Assembly: GCA_034423135.1 (NCBI GenBank)
Contig: DAOUJC010000012.1
Location: forward strand, 1 to 60,023
Length of the DNA: 60,023 nucleotides
Origin: JAPPHY01 sp034423135
GTDB taxonomy: Bacteria > Chloroflexota > Dehalococcoidia > Lucifugimonadales > UBA2985
Reading direction: 5' to 3'
Below the pieces are notes generated by a model. That model was not told where the DNA came from, did not search any database, and saw nothing but the letters and a program-made list of their open reading frames with translations. Below are positions 7,576 to 15,696 of the stretch, piece by piece (position 1 is the stretch's first letter; each line of letters starts with the position of its first letter). A program made the translations under genes and the position numbers.

Positions 7576-10024
7576 CAACATCGTTGTGCTCGACTTCACG
7601 ACGGGACGAGCAGGATCCGTCGCAACCATGGTGCTTTCCGACTTCGGCGCAGAGGTCATCAAGGTGGAGCCGCCGGAGGGCGACCCCTACCGTCAGTTTC
7701 CTCAGAGCCTGCTCTGGAACCGCGGCAAGAAGAGCGTTGTGCTCGACCTCAACACGCCTGAGGGCAAGGAGCGGGCGCGCGGGCTGCTGATGCAGGCTGA
7801 CGTGGTCGTCGAGAGCTTCCGCCCGGGCGAGGCGGACGCGCTGGGCATTGGCTACGATGATGTCGCCGCTGAGCGTCCCGACCTCGTCTACTGCTCCATC
7901 ACCGCCTTCGGTCCCAAGGGGCCGTACGCCCACTACAAGCCCTACGATGGCGTTGTGGCCGCCAAGGTGGGGCGATTCTCCGTATTCACGGGCCAGTCGA
8001 AGCGCCCCGGCCCACACTACGCCGCCGTGCAGGTCGCCAACCACGGCACCGCCATGGCAGCCGTTCGGGGCATCGTGTCCGCGCTCCTGGTGCGGGAGAA
8101 GACGGGCGTGGGCCAGCACGTGGAGACCAGCCTGATACAGGGCATCAGCCCCTTCGACGTGAACAACTGGCTTGTGTGGCAGATGATGATCAAGTTCCCG
8201 GACCGGTTCCAGGACGACCCGCAGTCCGACCCCAACCGCCAGCCCGGCGTGGGCTACCAGCCCGTCCGCACCAAGGACGGCCAGTGGATCCAGATGGCCA
8301 ACATCATCGTCCGCCTCTTCCGTGAGTCGCTGGTGGTCATGGGCCTGGGTCACGTCCTTGAAGACCCGCGCTTCGCACGCGCGCCCACCCTCATGCCGGA
8401 GGAGCGCGAGGAGCTTCGCGCCATGATCCTCAACAAGGCCCTGGAGAAGACCGCCGACGAGTGGATGGACGTCTTCGTCAATCAGACTGCGAACGTGGCA
8501 GCCGAGACCTTCCTGACCACCCAGCAGGGCATGGACCATCCGCAGATTGTCCACAACCGCCACGTGGTTGAAGTGGACGACCCCACTGTCGGCCCGATGC
8601 GGCAGGTGGGCGTGCTGGTGCGACTGGACGAGACGCCCGGCAGCGTGAAGGCGCCAGCCCCCACGCTCGGACAGCACACCGAGGAGGCGCTCGGCCTGCT
8701 GGAGGCCGCCCCCGCAGTGAGGGGCGCAACCAACGGCGCGGCCGTTGAGCTCCCGGCGCATCCGCTCACGGGCTACACCGTGCTTGACCTCTCGACGGTC
8801 ATCGCAGGCCCGCTCTCCACGTCGCTCAACTACGAGCTGGGCGCAAGGGTCATCCGCATCGAGACGCTGGAGGGCGACACCATGCGCCGCAACTTCGACG
8901 GGCTGGGCGCAAACCGCACGCAGGCGGGCGCGGAGAACATCTCCATCAACCTCCAGACACCCGAGGGCAAGGAGATATTCGACAGGCTGGTGGCCAAGGT
9001 GGACATCCTTGTCCACAACATGAGACCAGGCGCGCCGGAGCGCCTGGGCATCGGCTACGAGCAGGTCAAGCAGATCAACCCCGGCATCGTCTACGTGTAC
9101 GCGGGCGGTTACGGCGACACCGGCCCGCACTCGCACCGGCCCGCCATGCACCCCATCGGCGGCGCGGTCACCGGCGGCGTTTTGCACCAGCTTGGCAAGT
9201 TCGAAATGCCGCCTGCAGACCAGACCATGACCATCGAAGAGATCCAGGAGTTCGCCCGCCGCCTGGGTCGCTCCAACGAGACTAACCCCGACCCCAACTC
9301 CTCGATGGTCATCTCCACCGGCGCCCTGCTGGGCCTCTGCGCCCGCGAGCGACACGGCGTGGGCGGCCAGTACGTCCTCTCGACCATGATCGGGGCGAAC
9401 GCCTACGCAAACCTGGACGACTTCTTCTCCTACGACGGCAAGCCTGAGCGCCTGATCCCGGACGCCGACGGCCACGGCCCCCACGCGCTCTACCGCCTCT
9501 ACCAGGCGCGGCGAGGCTGGGTCTTCCTGGCCTGCCTGTTCGAGGAGGAGTGGCAGACACTCTGCCGCACGCTCGGCCTCGACGACATGCTCACAGACCC
9601 GCGCTTCTCGACTGAGGCAGCCCGCCTCGAGAACGACGACGCGCTGGTCGACCGGTTGCAGGAGGTCTTCTCCACCCGCAACCCCGCGGAGTGGGAAGAG
9701 CTGCTAATCGCCGAGGACGTCGCCTGCGTGGAGGTGGAAGAGAGCGGGATGTTCAACTTCTACTCGCAGGACCCGCACGTGGCAGAGAACGACTTCATAC
9801 AGCCCGCAGAGAGCCTGCGCATAGGCAGCTACTGGCGCTACGGCCCGGTGGTCAACCTGTCACGCACGCCGAGCAGGGTGGGCTCCGGGCCGCTGAGGGG
9901 TCAGCACACCCGCAGCCTACTCGGAGAGATCGGCTACTCCGAGGCGGAGATAGACGAGCTGTACGAGAAGCAGGTGGTCGGCTCTGAGGAGCCCACCAAG
10001 TGGGACGAGGAGGCCGGGCACTAG
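7559..10024 (+). CDS. Double-domain CaiB/BaiF CoA-transferase, second copy
   Basis: 821 aa with the same two-domain plan as the gene at 2237: domain 1 about 1-380, linker rich in Ala/Gly/Asn, domain 2 about 400-810. Domain 2 keeps the predicted catalytic Asp (D578 in NPDPNSS), while domain 1 has Asn/His at the aligned position. Class III enzymes form interlocked dimers, so the fusion probably mimics a heterodimer with one active half. GTG 7559 has aggagg at 7545-7550. It is last in the run of + strand genes and is followed by a palindromic repeat (10051). The two copies may use different acid acceptors. Confidence 0.92.
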   Translation: MTQPLDNIVVLDFTTGRAGSVATMVLSDFGAEVIKVEPPEGDPYRQFPQSLLWNRGKKSVVLDLNTPEGKERARGLLMQADVVVESFRPGEADALGIGYDDVAAERPDLVYCSITAFGPKGPYAHYKPYDGVVAAKVGRFSVFTGQSKRPGPHYAAVQVANHGTAMAAVRGIVSALLVREKTGVGQHVETSLIQGISPFDVNNWLVWQMMIKFPDRFQDDPQSDPNRQPGVGYQPVRTKDGQWIQMANIIVRLFRESLVVMGLGHVLEDPRFARAPTLMPEEREELRAMILNKALEKTADEWMDVFVNQTANVAAETFLTTQQGMDHPQIVHNRHVVEVDDPTVGPMRQVGVLVRLDETPGSVKAPAPTLGQHTEEALGLLEAAPAVRGATNGAAVELPAHPLTGYTVLDLSTVIAGPLSTSLNYELGARVIRIETLEGDTMRRNFDGLGANRTQAGAENISINLQTPEGKEIFDRLVAKVDILVHNMRPGAPERLGIGYEQVKQINPGIVYVYAGGYGDTGPHSHRPAMHPIGGAVTGGVLHQLGKFEMPPADQTMTIEEIQEFARRLGRSNETNPDPNSSMVISTGALLGLCARERHGVGGQYVLSTMIGANAYANLDDFFSYDGKPERLIPDADGHGPHALYRLYQARRGWVFLACLFEEEWQTLCRTLGLDDMLTDPRFSTEAARLENDDALVDRLQEVFSTRNPAEWEELLIAEDVACVEVEESGMFNFYSQDPHVAENDFIQPAESLRIGSYWRYGPVVNLSRTPSRVGSGPLRGQHTRSLLGEIGYSEAEIDELYEKQVVGSEEPTKWDEEAGH

Positions 10025-10050
10025 AGTTTCCGCTCAGCACCGATTTTCGC

Positions 10051-10141
10051 GCCCGCTCATCCTGAGCCTAGTCGAAGGGAGTGAGCGGGCGTGGGCTTTA
10101 AGGTGACCCGCCCAAATGGTTCGACGGGCTCACCACGAGCG
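10051..10141. repeat. Two palindromic repeats of the gctcat..tcgaa..gagcgg family
   Basis: 10051-10090 begins gcccgctcat and ends gtgagcgggc, with the family core tcctgagcctagtcgaagg between. 10105-10141 is a second, less symmetric copy (cccgccc..ggttcgacgggctcaccacgagcg). Further copies lie at 11257, 22834, 49824, 50934 and 59672. They lie at the junction of the convergent genes at 7559 and 10159. Confidence 0.75.
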
Positions 10142-10158
10142 TCAAGGCCTGCCCTTAC

Positions 10159-10596
10159 CTACCCACCCCCAACCTCCTCCGCCAGCAGCTCGCGGCTGAA
10201 CTCGCCGATCTCGTCGCGGATGCGGCGGAAGACCGGCAGCAGCTCGTCGTCTCCGGCGCCTGGCCTGTCCGGGTCCTCGAAGCCGCGGTGGAGCAGCCTG
10301 GCCGCGCCCGGAAAGACAGGGCAACTATCACGCGCCGAGTCGCACACCGTGACCACCAAGTCGAACGGCTCACCCAAGTAGGCGTCCACGTGGTCGGACG
10401 TGTGGCCCGATATGTCGATGCCCACCTCGGCCATGACCCGTATCGCCATAGGGTGGACTCCCTTCGGCTGAGTGCCCGCGCTCCACACGCGAACGCGCTC
10501 GCCTCCCAGGTGGCTGAGCCAGCCGTGCGCCATCTGCGACCTCGCCCTGTTCCCCGTGCAGATCACGAGTATGCGGAAGGGTGCGCTCTCCGTCAA
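10159..10596 (-). CDS. arsC: Arsenate reductase, LMW-phosphatase (thioredoxin-coupled) type
   Basis: 145 aa, the usual size. The phosphatase P-loop is C13-TGNRA-R19-S20, and the redox pair C85/C92 sits in VVTVCDSARDSCPVFPG, the arrangement of the Bacillus/Staphylococcus-type ArsC that reduces arsenate to arsenite using thioredoxin. TTG 10596 is used as start because ggagg lies seven bases upstream. No ArsR regulator or arsenite exporter is adjacent, so it is a stand-alone copy. A plain low-molecular-weight tyrosine phosphatase is less likely given both extra cysteines. Confidence 0.9.
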   Translation of the reverse strand: MTESAPFRILVICTGNRARSQMAHGWLSHLGGERVRVWSAGTQPKGVHPMAIRVMAEVGIDISGHTSDHVDAYLGEPFDLVVTVCDSARDSCPVFPGAARLLHRGFEDPDRPGAGDDELLPVFRRIRDEIGEFSRELLAEEVGGG

Positions 10597-10797
10597 TCGA
10601 GTCCTCCGTGTTCGCCGGCGTCTGTGTTAACCGCCTCAACAGGAGAGTAGCACCAGGCCGATTCCAGAGCAAGGATGGCCGGTGCGGCGGCCTGGTCAGT
10701 CCCGTTCTGAGAGCATCGAGCGGATGGACAGCCGCAGGTTGACGGAAGAAGACGTCGAACTTATGCTGTGCGCACTCTACACGGAAAGGACCCAATC

Positions 10798-11220
10798 ATG
10801 AGTCTTGCCACATATCTCCACTTCGGCGGCAACTGCCGCGAGGCCTTCGAGTTCTATCGCTCCGTGTTTGGCGGAGAGTTCGGGGTCTTTCAGACCATGG
10901 GCGACGGCCCCGGCGACATGCCCATCCCGGATTCAGAGAAGGACCTGGTAATGCACGTGCAGCTTCCCATCGGCAGCAGTGTCCTCATGGGCAGCGACGT
11001 GCCCTCGATGTTCGGGCCGCCTCCGGTGGTCGGCAACAACTTCTCAATCTCATACGCCCCGGAGAGCCGGGAACAGTTGGACGCCCTGCTCGCCAAGCTG
11101 TCGGACGGCGGAAGCGTTCAGATGGAGCCGCAGGACATGTTCTGGGGCGCTTACTTCGCCTCCTGCAAGGACAGGTTCGGCATCGGGTGGATGCTGAACT
11201 TCGAGACTGCTGGGCATTAG
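10798..11220 (+). CDS. VOC/PhnB-like (glyoxalase-fold) protein
   Basis: 140 aa. The start YLHFGGNCREAFEFYRSVFGGEF and the end DMFWGAYFASCKDRFGIGWMLNF are typical of PhnB-like members of the vicinal oxygen chelate superfamily. This subgroup has no settled enzymatic role. ATG 10798 is preferred over an in-frame ATG at 10768 because ggaaagga (10783-10790) precedes it at the proper distance and the domain begins immediately. It stands alone between convergent neighbours. Confidence 0.88.
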   Translation: MSLATYLHFGGNCREAFEFYRSVFGGEFGVFQTMGDGPGDMPIPDSEKDLVMHVQLPIGSSVLMGSDVPSMFGPPPVVGNNFSISYAPESREQLDALLAKLSDGGSVQMEPQDMFWGAYFASCKDRFGIGWMLNFETAGH

Positions 11221-11256
11221 GCCCTGCGAGCAGCACGGCACGCCTTGCGAGGGTGT

Positions 11257-11297
11257 GGCCCGCTCAACTGGTTCGACAGGCTCACCATGAGCGGGCC
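11257..11297. repeat. Palindromic repeat, gctcat/gagcgg family
   Basis: ggcccgctcaa...ccatgagcgggcc forms an imperfect 41-nt inverted repeat with the family core ggttcgacaggctcacc. It lies between convergent genes ending at 11220 and 11387. Confidence 0.75.
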
Positions 11298-11330
11298 GAG
11301 TCGCCGCTGGCCGTGTCACCCCCATCCTAG

Positions 11331-11353
11331 CCTTCCCCCATCGAGGGGGAAGG
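11331..11353. terminator. Hairpin ccttccccc/gggggaagg between convergent genes
   Basis: A perfect 9-bp stem, 11331-11339 with 11345-11353, loop atcga. It may serve as a bidirectional terminator for the genes at 10798 and 11387. Similar stems recur at 31471-31491 and 59565-59587, so it also belongs to a repeat family. Confidence 0.5.
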
Positions 11354-11386
11354 GATTGGCTACCACATCGAGTGCGTGTCGCGGGC

Positions 11387-12655
11387 CTAGAGCTTCCTGA
11401 GGCGCGGGAACAGGAACAGCGCGCCCACACCCAGCGCCAGCAGTCCGGCGCCGTGGATGGTCAGCGCCGCTCCAACGGTCAGCCATGACGCCAGCGCACC
11501 GATCTGAAGGCTGCCCAGTGGCCCCATGCCCACGGCCAGCACCCACGAGCCCATCGCGCGACCCCGCAGGGCGTCCGGCACCACCGTCTGCACCAGGCTC
11601 TGCGAGAGTATGTCCGATAGCGCACCCATGCCGTTGATCGCCATCACCACCACCAGCGCAATGACAAACGTGTCCGCGGCCGCAAGCAGCAGCATCGTGA
11701 CACCGAAGACGTACACGGCTCCCAGGTACAGGGCACCCTGACGCCTGACCTGGCCCATCGACGATAGCGCCAGTATGGCCGCGATTCCGCCCACGGCACG
11801 CAGGGACATCATGAGACCAAGCCCCTCGGCTCCCACGTCAAGAACGTCCCTGGCAATGACCGGAAGCAGTGCCTGATGCGAGAACCCCAGGATCTCCACC
11901 GCAGCGGACAGAATGAGCATCCAGCGAAAGTCCGGGTTGCGCACGAACTCCACGCCCAGCTCTCGCAGGTTCCGCACAAGGGGTGTTCGTGCCTCCGCGG
12001 AGTGCCGGCTGCTGGCTCGTATGAGCTGTATGCTGAGCGCAGACCCCACGTAGCTGAGCGCCAGGACTCCAAACGCGGCGTCGTAACCGATTCGCCCCAC
12101 CAGGAAGCCCGTGAGCAGCGAGCCGCCTATGCCGCCAATCCTCATGCTCAGCGACACGTAGGACAGCCCGTTGACCAGATTGTCTGGGCCCACGATGTCG
12201 AAGACGAAGCTCTGCCTGGCTGGCTGGTGCATGGCTCTCATGCAACCACCCACGAACGTGATGGCCAGCAGAAGCCACAGTGTCATCATATCCAGCATGA
12301 TGAGAAGGGCTGCGCCGGCGCTCAGAACGGCCATGCCCAAGCTCACCGATCGAAGTAGGCTCCGCCGGTCCACAATGTCCGCAATAGCGCCCGCAACGGC
12401 TCCGAGCAGCAGGAAGGGCGCCATCCTCAGGGCGAGTGCAGTACCCACCATGAAGGGGGAGTCGGTCAGCTCCAGCACCAGCCAGCCAAGCACCACCTGC
12501 TCGCCGATGAAGCCCGTGGAGTTGAACAGCCCGGAAATCCATAGCAGCCGGAAGTCGTGGAAGCGCAGGGCCGGCGCCGCCAGCAGATTACGCAGCAACG
12601 AGCCGGGCCCGGAGGCCAGACCTTCCTCCTGCAAGTCGCCCCTCCATTTCGGCAT
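11387..12655 (-). CDS. MFS exporter (MFS_3/EntS-like), fourth in tandem array
   Basis: 422 aa, about 12 hydrophobic helices. The N-half carries DFRLLWISGLFN, motif A (GAIADIVDRRSLL) and the family-specific PARQSFVFDIVGPDNLVNGLS stretch after helix 4. These mark the transmembrane secretion effector group, which includes the enterobactin exporter EntS and drug exporters. Last of four consecutive paralogues read from the MarR gene; the gap to the third is 110 nt. The ATG at 12655 has no clear ribosome-binding site. Substrate unknown. Confidence 0.88.
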   Translation of the reverse strand: MPKWRGDLQEEGLASGPGSLLRNLLAAPALRFHDFRLLWISGLFNSTGFIGEQVVLGWLVLELTDSPFMVGTALALRMAPFLLLGAVAGAIADIVDRRSLLRSVSLGMAVLSAGAALLIMLDMMTLWLLLAITFVGGCMRAMHQPARQSFVFDIVGPDNLVNGLSYVSLSMRIGGIGGSLLTGFLVGRIGYDAAFGVLALSYVGSALSIQLIRASSRHSAEARTPLVRNLRELGVEFVRNPDFRWMLILSAAVEILGFSHQALLPVIARDVLDVGAEGLGLMMSLRAVGGIAAILALSSMGQVRRQGALYLGAVYVFGVTMLLLAAADTFVIALVVVMAINGMGALSDILSQSLVQTVVPDALRGRAMGSWVLAVGMGPLGSLQIGALASWLTVGAALTIHGAGLLALGVGALFLFPRLRKL

Positions 12656-12765
12656 GCGCCCGGGCTGCTATGCTGCGACGTCCGTCGCCGGTGAAGGGCG
12701 CACCGCTTGGCAAGCATTGTAGACCAAGCTGAGCACGGGTCAAGGAGTCAGCGAATGAGATTGAA

Positions 12766-14139
12766 TCAGTCGACGCGACGCAGGCTGGGAAGCAGTGCGC
12801 CTACCAGGACCGCCCCGAAGGCGCACAACCCACCGTAGAGCGCAAGAGCGAGCGGACCGCCTATAGCGGCGATCGCAAGTCCGCCGGCGCCACTGCCCAG
12901 CGTGCTGAAGCCACGGTCCAGAGTCATCAGGCTGAACACGCGGCCCCTGAGCTCGTTGGGCGTGACCTCCATCAGCACCGCCGTCCTGACCGTCATCATG
13001 GCCGTCTGGCCCAGACCGACGATGATGATCATAACGGCCGGCAGGATGGGCACGGCAAGCCCAAGGATAGCGACCAGCGGCAGCATGGACGACAGACCGA
13101 GGCCGCTGAGCGCGAGGCCGTATGTGGCGAGCCCACCAATTATGATCAAGCCGCGGTGTCGCAGCTTTGTGCCGAACGTAGCCAAGGAGAGCGCACCCAC
13201 CAGCGAGCCTATTCCCGATATGCCCAGCAGCACGCCAACCCCCTCGGGGCCGAGGTCCATGACCTCCAGCGCCAGCCACGGCACGAACACCTGCAGATAC
13301 GGCATCCCGAACAGCGACTGCACGGCGAACAGGACGAGCAGCCCCAGGATCACGGGGTTACCGCCTGCAAACCTGAAACCGTTGACCAGCCCTTCCAGCC
13401 AGTTGTCGCGCGTGCGCTCCACGCGCCCCTCCATCGGCACCTTCATCAGGTAGGTGGAGACCACCGCAACCACGTACGCCGCGGCGGTGACCAGGTAAAC
13501 GCCCCCGAAGTTCCGAGCGTCATCATCGTCGAACCCGAATGCCTGAGCCCAGAAGGCGATGAAGAAACCGGCTACGGAAGCGCTCAGGATTCGCACGATC
13601 TGCATGCTGCCGGTGTTCAGCGCAATGCCGTTCAGGAGCAACTTGGGGGGCACTAGGCTGGGCAAGAGCGCCTGCCGCGCCGGCCCATCGAACGCCATGA
13701 GCAGGCTGCGCAGAATTGCCGTGGCGTAAATGTGCCACAGCTCCACGTTGCCCGTGATGATGATGGCGGCAAAGGTGACGTTGACGGCCATGCTCATGCT
13801 CTTGGAGAAGAGCATCACGACTCGCCGGTCGACCCTGTCGGATACCAGGCCGCCGAACGGCCCAAGGAACATCATCGGGACGCCGCGAACAAGCGCAATG
13901 AGTCCAAGCTGCACAGGCGAGCCGGTAATTGCCACTACCAGGACCGGCCTCGCCACCAGGTCCATCCACATGGCCAGGGAGTTGCTTATCTGGCCGATGA
14001 ACAGCAGCAGGTAGTTGGGATAGGCCAGGGCGTGGAACGTGGGTGGCAGCCAGCGAGGCGGCTCCTTCCAGGCGACCTCCGGCGCCGCCTCGGCCGCAGC
14101 CGACATCCTCTCGAACCGTCTCTGGACGTTGGGGTCCAT
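12766..14139 (-). CDS. MFS exporter (MFS_3/EntS-like), third in array
   Basis: 457 aa with 12 predicted helices. Motif A is GGLVSDRVDRRVVM and the post-helix-4 motif is FDGPARQALLPSLVPPKLLLN. A hydrophilic N-terminal tail of about 30 residues precedes YPNYLLLFIGQISN. The start ATG 14139 follows ggaggggg on the minus strand. It lies 35 nt after the second MFS gene, consistent with a polycistronic unit driven from the MarR promoter. Not a fragment or recent duplicate: the four copies differ throughout while keeping the family motifs. Confidence 0.9.
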   Translation of the reverse strand: MDPNVQRRFERMSAAAEAAPEVAWKEPPRWLPPTFHALAYPNYLLLFIGQISNSLAMWMDLVARPVLVVAITGSPVQLGLIALVRGVPMMFLGPFGGLVSDRVDRRVVMLFSKSMSMAVNVTFAAIIITGNVELWHIYATAILRSLLMAFDGPARQALLPSLVPPKLLLNGIALNTGSMQIVRILSASVAGFFIAFWAQAFGFDDDDARNFGGVYLVTAAAYVVAVVSTYLMKVPMEGRVERTRDNWLEGLVNGFRFAGGNPVILGLLVLFAVQSLFGMPYLQVFVPWLALEVMDLGPEGVGVLLGISGIGSLVGALSLATFGTKLRHRGLIIIGGLATYGLALSGLGLSSMLPLVAILGLAVPILPAVMIIIVGLGQTAMMTVRTAVLMEVTPNELRGRVFSLMTLDRGFSTLGSGAGGLAIAAIGGPLALALYGGLCAFGAVLVGALLPSLRRVD

Positions 14140-14174
14140 CCGCTACCCCCTCCTGTCCAATGGCCTTGGGTGGG

Positions 14175-15629
14175 CTAGTCGATTCGTCTCAGTGGAGGAT
14201 AGGCAGTGAACATGACCACTGCCGTGAATACCAGCCCCGCTCCGTAGATGATCTGAGCTATCTGCACGCCCATAGCCTCGGCCAGGGCGGCAGCGCCGAA
14301 GCCGCCTCCCATAGACACCGCCCTGTCAAGCGCCAGCACACCCAGCACACGACCGCGCATGGTCTCGTCCGCTTTCTCGACGAGAACCGCGTTGATTAAC
14401 GGGAAGAAGCCCGCCTGTCCGAGACCCAGGAAGAGCACCACCACCAAGGCCAGAGGGACTGACTGCGCGTACGTGGAGGCGGAGAATCCGATGAGTAGCC
14501 AGCCGAAGGCGAACAGCAGCACAATCATGATCAGCCCACGGAAGCGCGCCGGGTTGGTCCAAGCCAAAATGAGCGCGCCTATAGTGCTGCCGACGGCCGC
14601 CACGGACAGCATGGCGCCCAGTAACTTCGCACCTTTCACAGGTTTGGGTTTGTCACTGTCGGCCTCCGCTTCTGCCTCGGCGGGGACGACTTCAGTGCCG
14701 GTGTTGTCACCGGCGCCCGCTCTGCCCTCCGTGCCATCGACGGCGCCGGGAGGGTCTGCCAGCCAGGTCACCAGGCGGTTCACGCCCGTACCGTCCCGGT
14801 CCACGGATAGGACATCGTACGCGATGAGAGGCGCAAAAACCTGCATGAACACCATGCCGAACATGAACCATCCTAGGGAGATGATCAGGATGCCCCGTAT
14901 ATCCGGGACCCTCCAGGCATACTTGAAGCCATCCAGGAAGTCGCCGCCCATCCTCTTCATGCCCTGATAGCCGGATCGCCGGTGGTCGGCGGGTCTCAGC
15001 ATCCAGGTGAAGAGTATGGCCAGCAGGTATATGGCCGTCATGATGGCGTAGGTCACGCCGAATCCGGTGGCGGCCACCAGGATACCCGCCATTGCCGCAC
15101 CGCAGATTCGCATTGCGGTCATGCTTCCCGTGCTCAGCGCCATGGCGTTTGTGACCAGGTTATGGGGCACGATGGTGGGAATCATGGCGCGGCGCGCTGG
15201 CTGGTCGAAGGCCATCGTCATGCCTCGCAGCGCGTTGTAGGCGAAGATGTGCCACATCTCCGCAATGCCCAGGAGGATGATTGCCGTGAACCCCACGCTC
15301 AGGATGAAGACGCCAATCTTGGTGGCCAGGAGAACGGTGCGCCGGTTGAAGTTGTCCGCGATAACGCCGGCCACCGTCCCGAAGACAACCGCAGGCAGTG
15401 TGCGCGTCAGCAGGATAAGGCCAAGCTCAAGTGGCCCACCGCCCAGGTGCAGGATGAACAGGGGCTTGGCTATCTGGTCAATCCACAGGGCGAAGGCGTG
15501 GGTTATCTGACCAAGCCACAGGAAGGTGAAATCTCGATACTTCAGGGATGCGAAAGTGGCGGCAAAGACGCCACCACGAACGGCCGCTGCGTCGGTGCTC
15601 TGGAGGCCGCCTCCTCCGCCCGCCCCCAT
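14175..15629 (-). CDS. MFS exporter (MFS_3/EntS-like), second in array, with acidic insert
   Basis: About 484 aa. Motif A is AGVIADNFNRRTVL and the family motif is FDQPARRAMIPTIVPHNLVTN. Unlike its neighbours it has an insert of roughly 50 residues in the second half, rich in Glu, Ala, Asp and Lys (EVVPAEAEAEADSDKPKP), just before a helix, probably on one membrane face. ATG 15629 is preferred to an in-frame TTG at 15656, which has no ribosome-binding site; the choice is not certain. The insert could be a low-complexity regulatory loop. Confidence 0.88.
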   Translation of the reverse strand: MGAGGGGGLQSTDAAAVRGGVFAATFASLKYRDFTFLWLGQITHAFALWIDQIAKPLFILHLGGGPLELGLILLTRTLPAVVFGTVAGVIADNFNRRTVLLATKIGVFILSVGFTAIILLGIAEMWHIFAYNALRGMTMAFDQPARRAMIPTIVPHNLVTNAMALSTGSMTAMRICGAAMAGILVAATGFGVTYAIMTAIYLLAILFTWMLRPADHRRSGYQGMKRMGGDFLDGFKYAWRVPDIRGILIISLGWFMFGMVFMQVFAPLIAYDVLSVDRDGTGVNRLVTWLADPPGAVDGTEGRAGAGDNTGTEVVPAEAEAEADSDKPKPVKGAKLLGAMLSVAAVGSTIGALILAWTNPARFRGLIMIVLLFAFGWLLIGFSASTYAQSVPLALVVVLFLGLGQAGFFPLINAVLVEKADETMRGRVLGVLALDRAVSMGGGFGAAALAEAMGVQIAQIIYGAGLVFTAVVMFTAYPPLRRID

Positions 15630-15696
15630 GTCGCCGCCTCTGTATCTTCGCTGCAATCTCGGCCGCCTGTTTCGTTATAGTCCTTGGGCGCTCGGC

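Noticed and set aside
7436..9484. 682-codon minus-strand frame opposite the second CoA-transferase
   Set aside because: It is long only because of high third-position GC; composition (Ala, Val, His, Gly) and lack of motifs show it is a shadow.
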